A stretch of DNA of 64,000 bases from positions 62,001 through 126,000 of the forward strand of contig CAKZYA010000060.1 in the NCBI GenBank assembly GCA_937883755.1, in the 5' to 3' direction. The translations under genes and the position numbers were made by a program. Below the pieces are notes generated by a model that saw only the letters and a list, made by a program, of their open reading frames with translations, had not been told where the DNA came from and ran no database searches. This document shows, piece after piece, positions 61,227-64,000 of this stretch. This DNA is from an uncultured Flammeovirgaceae bacterium. Lineage in GTDB: Bacteria; Bacteroidota; Bacteroidia; Cytophagales; Cyclobacteriaceae. The first letter of the stretch is position 1. Each line of letters opens with the position of its first letter.

Positions 61227-61423
61227 AGAAGTAATATTAGAATAAGGAAGCCGAAGATAGCACTATAGCCAATCAGTACATTCTGCCAGCGTACTCGGGG
61301 ACTGGATTTTTGTGTTGGACTTTTGGTAAATGCTGAGCGAATAGCATGTCCGATACTTCCGGCTACATAAAGTCCGGTTAATTCTAGACCAATCAAGAGA
61401 ATAAAGGTAAATACTACCGTCAT
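61223..61423 (-). CDS. Small membrane protein (hypothetical)
   Basis: A 66-residue protein with two membrane segments ([26 protein letters not shown] and [18 protein letters not shown]) joined by a basic loop ([15 protein letters not shown]). It overlaps the end of the convergent ggt gene by 4 nt. Composition and gene position make it plausible as a real protein. I do not know its function. Confidence 0.55.
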   Translation of the reverse strand: MTVVFTFILLIGLELTGLYVAGSIGHAIRSAFTKSPTQKSSPRVRWQNVLIGYSAIFGFLILILLL

Positions 61424-61487
61424 AGTGAAAAGATTATCAGTTATTCTTACGGCATAATCCTCAGTTATGTTCTTCTCTGAGAAGTTT

Positions 61488-61510
61488 CCCTACTTTTGTG
61501 CAAAAGGGGG
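61488..61510. promoter_or_regulatory. Inverted repeat overlapping a -7-like element upstream of bshB1
   Basis: CCC-TA-CTTTTG-TG-CAAAAG-GG-GGG, an almost complete palindrome (one mismatch and one wobble) of 23 nt. It contains TACTTTTG (61491-61498), an exact TAnnTTTG match, but no TTG at the right distance upstream. It lies 130 nt before the gene at 61642. Confidence 0.35.
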
Positions 61511-61577
61511 TGGAAAGTAAAATATAGTTGGTATGGGCACGATTTGAGTGTAAGATTTTTCTCTTTTTGCTTCGTTC

Positions 61578-61625
61578 CTTTTCCAATACCTAATTCCCAA
61601 CCCCCAATATCCAATAATAAGTAGT
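61578..61625. repeat. Intergenic low-complexity spacer of CCAATACCTAA-type words
   Basis: CCAATACCTAATTCCCAACCCCCAATATCCAATAATAAG-type sequence right before bshB1, with repeated CCAAT and CCCAA words. It is similar in character, but not in sequence, to the other word-based intergenic spacers. Confidence 0.4.
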
Positions 61626-61641
61626 CAGTAATTATCCAGAT

Positions 61642-62364
61642 ATGACAAAAGTAGATATACTAGTGATTTCCGTTCACCCGGATGATGCAGAACTAGGTTG
61701 TGGTGCTACCATTGCCAAGCATGTAGCCGAGGGTAAATCGGTAGGGATCGTTGATTTAACCCGAGGCGAGCTAGGCACACGAGGTACTCCTGAAATCCGA
61801 GCAGAAGAAGCTGAAGAAGGACGAAAAATAATGGGGGCCACTTTCCGGGAAAACTTGGGAATGGCGGACGGTTTTTTTGCTAATAACCAAGAACATCAGT
61901 TAGAGATTATCAAATCTATCCGTAGCCATCAACCCGAAATAGTATTGACTAATGCAATTAGCGATCGTCATCCTGACCACGGACGGGCGGCTCAATTAAT
62001 TCGGGATGCTTGCTTTTACTCGGGGCTGGCTAAGATTAGTACGGTTCAAGATGAGGAAGAACAACCTGCTTGGCGACCTAAAAAAGTATATCACTTTATC
62101 CAATCCAATTACATTCAACCCAACTTTGTGGTGGATGTATCGGAACATTGGGATACGAAAATGAAGGCTATTCGGGCATTCAAATCTCAGTTTGACGGTG
62201 GGGGTGGCGATGATCCTCAGACCTTTTTAACAACTCCTTTATTCATGAATTTTATTGAGGCTCGGGGTAAAGAACTAGGTCACGCCATTGGTGCTGCCTA
62301 CGGAGAAGGTTTTACGGTGAACCAGCAGATGGGAGTAAATAATCTGTGGGATTTACGCTTGTAA
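61642..62364 (+). CDS. bshB1: Bacillithiol biosynthesis deacetylase BshB1
   Basis: A 240-residue LmbE/PIG-L fold zinc deacetylase that removes acetyl from GlcNAc-malate in bacillithiol synthesis. Metal-binding residues: VHPDDAELGCG (His12, Asp15), then the HPDH of SDRHPDHGRAAQLIRDACFYSG. The BshB1-specific segments TRGELGTRGTPEIRAEEA, LGMADGFF, KKVYHFIQ and KMKAIRAFKSQF are present. Bacteroidota are a known bacillithiol-making phylum. bshA and bshC are not in the window. A hairpin follows the gene, toward tatA. Confidence 0.93.
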   Translation: MTKVDILVISVHPDDAELGCGATIAKHVAEGKSVGIVDLTRGELGTRGTPEIRAEEAEEGRKIMGATFRENLGMADGFFANNQEHQLEIIKSIRSHQPEIVLTNAISDRHPDHGRAAQLIRDACFYSGLAKISTVQDEEEQPAWRPKKVYHFIQSNYIQPNFVVDVSEHWDTKMKAIRAFKSQFDGGGGDDPQTFLTTPLFMNFIEARGKELGHAIGAAYGEGFTVNQQMGVNNLWDLRL

Positions 62365-62373
62365 GCAAACTAA

Positions 62374-62400
62374 CTGCTACGTGTTTGAAACACGTAGCAG
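62374..62400. terminator. Bidirectional hairpin between bshB1 and tatA
   Basis: A perfect 12-bp stem (62374-62385 with 62389-62400) with a 3-nt loop TGA between two convergent genes. The T tract is poor on both sides, but size and position fit a shared terminator. Confidence 0.65.
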
Positions 62401-62416
62401 CTCAGGTAAGATCAAG

Positions 62417-62614
62417 TTACTTATCAAGGCGTACTCCGCTCTCGATTTCGTCTTTAATTTCTTTAGTGGCATCCTTAAATTCGCGGATTCCTTTTCCCAT
62501 GCCGCGAGCAATCTCGGGTATTTTGCTGGCTCCGAAGAAAATCAGCACGAAGACTAGGATAATCATTATTTCCCAGCCGCCTAGTCCGCCGATAAATGAT
62601 AGTGTCGTTTGCAT
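62417..62614 (-). CDS. tatA: Sec-independent protein translocase TatA
   Basis: A 65-residue TatA/E protein: a single N-terminal membrane segment (WEIMIILVFVLIFFGASKIPEI), the conserved FGxxKxPEIARGMGKGIREFKDA amphipathic helix, and a short charged tail. It forms the membrane-weakening pore of the Tat system for folded, twin-arginine proteins. At least three such exported proteins are encoded in the window. tatC is not present here, so the system is encoded at more than one locus. Confidence 0.94.
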   Translation of the reverse strand: MQTTLSFIGGLGGWEIMIILVFVLIFFGASKIPEIARGMGKGIREFKDATKEIKDEIESGVRLDK

Positions 62615-62708
62615 AGTCTCAATTTGTTTAATATGTAAATCTACTGAGAAAATTGAAGATTGGGAAATTAGAAATTGCCTAATTCTCTAATTTGTACTCT
62701 TTCAATCC

Positions 62709-63389
62709 TTAAAGCTCTACGGTAGAACCAATCTCTGCCAAAATCAATTCTTTACCAGCTTGCCCAAATTTCTCAATGGCTTCTTCATGATTGATCTTTA
62801 TGTAACCAAACGTATCGTAGTGGACGCCGAAAACTTTGTCGCACTGAATAAAGTCGCTGGCAGTGATAGCATCATCAACTCCCATCGTAAAGTTGTCTCC
62901 AATGGGTAGAACGGCAAAATCTAACTTCCCGTAGCGGGGTAGCAGTTGCATATCCATCGTCAGGGCAGTATCACCGGAGTAATAGAAACGGTGTTGGTCG
63001 TTACTAATAATAAATCCACCAGGATGCCCTAGGTACGTTCCGTCGTCCAGAGCACTAGAGTGAACGGCGTTCACGTAGCGGACTTTTCCAAAATCAAAAT
63101 CAAACGCCCCGCCGTGGTTCATTGGGTGACCGTTTTCAATTCCCTCTCTACCTAGCCACATGATAATTTCGTAATTAGAAATCACTTTTGCCCCCGTTTG
63201 TTTAGCCAGTTGAATAGCATCGGCTACATGGTCGCCGTGCCCATGACTTAGCAAAATATAATCCGCTTCAATAGCTGAAACATCCACATCTTTAGCTAAT
63301 TCATTAGGGGTGATGAACGGGTCAAAAAGCAGTTTTGTACCGGCGAAATCTACCAAGAAGCAGGAATGTCCGTAATAGGTAAGGTTCAT
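62709..63389 (-). CDS. UPF0173 metal-dependent hydrolase (metallo-beta-lactamase fold)
   Basis: A 226-residue protein starting MNLTYYGHSCFLVDFAGTKLLFDPFI. The metal site is LSHGHGDH (His49, His51, Asp53, His54), with further ligands in VHSSALDDGTYLGHPGGFI, YYSGDTAL and FGVHYDTFG. This is the typical UPF0173 layout. Its substrate is unknown. It lies near tatA in the minus-strand group, with an AT-rich spacer full of ATTAGAA-type words at about 62640-62700. Confidence 0.9.
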   Translation of the reverse strand: MNLTYYGHSCFLVDFAGTKLLFDPFITPNELAKDVDVSAIEADYILLSHGHGDHVADAIQLAKQTGAKVISNYEIIMWLGREGIENGHPMNHGGAFDFDFGKVRYVNAVHSSALDDGTYLGHPGGFIISNDQHRFYYSGDTALTMDMQLLPRYGKLDFAVLPIGDNFTMGVDDAITASDFIQCDKVFGVHYDTFGYIKINHEEAIEKFGQAGKELILAEIGSTVEL

Positions 63390-63451
63390 GATTTAAGAAA
63401 TTTAATACTTAGACAAATAGTATGTTCTTTTTACGAGCTATGTTCAAAATT

Positions 63452-64000
63452 CTACATTCCATAATATTTCGCACTAAATGCGATACTTAGAGGGGATCCA
63501 TCATAAGGACACGAAACACTTACCTTAAGCTTTCTTTTATGGTCGTAGTATGTATGAAAGTGTGTTTGTTTTCTTTCTAAGTCTAGCTCCGTGGGTCCAA
63601 TGCTTAAAGAACCTAAAAGTGTTTCTGAATCAAAACCTTGATTTAGGTAGTGCGGAGCTGTTGCTTTTAGATCAATCTGAATAAAACTGATAAAGTTACC
63701 TTCAGCTTCCAAGAGCATTCTACAATCTTCTGTTTCAACGATGATGTTACCAGCCTGATTTGCTTTTCCTCCAGTTTCTAATTCAGCTTTCTGTATAGGT
63801 ATTCCTATGTATTGAAATGGTCTGTAGAATGGTTTGGACAATAGTGGTAAGTTTATTGAGGAAGCTTTTTCAATAGCCGTTCCCAAATTATTTGTGCTTC
63901 TCGTAGAATTCAGTACACTTTTATTATAAACTAAGCCTAGACTGTTAATTAGCTTTTTGAAAGAACTTTCGTACTCATTTTCTCGCTGAAAGTCGCCGTA
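63452..64000 (-). CDS. Unknown protein, 5' part outside the window
   Basis: The minus-strand frame stays open from 63452 to the window edge (64000), 182 sense codons with no start in sight, so the gene is truncated here. Translation begins YGDFQRENEYESSFKKLINSLG and continues with a beta-rich C-terminal domain (IIVETEDCRMLLEAEGNFISFIQIDLKA, THFHTYYDHKRKLKVSVSCPYDGSPLSIAFSAKYYG). I do not recognise the family. A shorter version from a TTG at 63886 would be 144 residues, but upstream sense codons make truncation likelier. Confidence 0.6.
   Translation of the reverse strand, partial: YGDFQRENEYESSFKKLINSLGLVYNKSVLNSTRSTNNLGTAIEKASSINLPLLSKPFYRPFQYIGIPIQKAELETGGKANQAGNIIVETEDCRMLLEAEGNFISFIQIDLKATAPHYLNQGFDSETLLGSLSIGPTELDLERKQTHFHTYYDHKRKLKVSVSCPYDGSPLSIAFSAKYYGM

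Noticed and set aside
62346-62690. Plus-strand ORF of 114 codons over tatA
   Set aside because: It overlaps the certain tatA gene and a hairpin; no protein-like features.

Overview
The window looks like chromosomal DNA of a free-living, probably marine, member of the Bacteroidota, most likely Cytophagales. The base composition is moderate and no foreign block stands out by eye. The assignment rests on several features: a type IX secretion (T9SS) C-terminal sorting domain on a DUF1501 protein, an ArgF' transcarbamylase of the acetyl/succinyl-ornithine type, BshB1 of bacillithiol synthesis, many short-signal lipoproteins, a membrane hybrid kinase carrying its own AraC-type DNA-binding domain, and Bacteroidota-style promoters (TTTG or TTG, 18-20 nt, TAnnTTTG) before a tRNA gene and queA. 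No rRNA, insertion sequence, prophage, CRISPR array or SusCD pair was seen.

Layout. 0-9 kb: a lipoprotein, RecQ, a PAS histidine kinase, NadC, a LiaF-like membrane protein, a secreted unknown and QueA. 9-17 kb: an exported block with an Asp-box propeller protein, NTF2-like proteins, an S41 peptidase, an alpha/beta hydrolase and two further lipoproteins, one of them DUF1080. 17.4-23 kb: a CAU-anticodon tRNA, an RluE-like pseudouridine synthase, then sulfatase, sugar nucleotidyltransferase, NahK-like sugar kinase and GalE, which read as a sugar salvage set. 23-34 kb: an aldo/keto reductase, a leaderless OmpA-domain protein, a pentapeptide-like small protein, ProC, a hybrid kinase/AraC regulator followed by a beta-helix lipoprotein, a DUF2306 protein, and a di-haem cytochrome with YceI. 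34-40 kb: a class V aminotransferase-fold protein and the arginine genes argF'-argB-argE-argH.

40-48 kb: a small unknown coupled to a TPR histidine kinase, a trehalase gene interrupted by one in-frame TAA, a second sulfatase, a DUF2062 protein and RarA. 49-53.5 kb: a DUF1800/DUF1501 pair ending in a strong terminator, then an SPFH protein with a ribbon-helix-helix partner. 53.5-58.5 kb: a lipoprotein, an outer-membrane barrel, and a McrB-McrC restriction pair whose 3' end lies in a 26-bp perfect inverted repeat. 58.6-64 kb: an SDR, gamma-glutamyltransferase, BshB1, TatA, a UPF0173 hydrolase and an unknown gene running off the window.

How the genes fit together. Two sulfatases, trehalase, the Asp-box protein, the DUF1080 protein and the NahK/nucleotidyltransferase/GalE set suggest use of sulfated or amino-sugar glycans. 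Three proteins with twin-arginine signals lie in the same window as tatA. The most unusual items are the stop-interrupted trehalase, the hairpin at the end of mcrC, the McrB without an N-terminal recognition domain, the two-turn-spaced direct repeats beside the AraC-type hybrid regulator, and a family of intergenic inverted repeats built from ATGATTAAT-like words.
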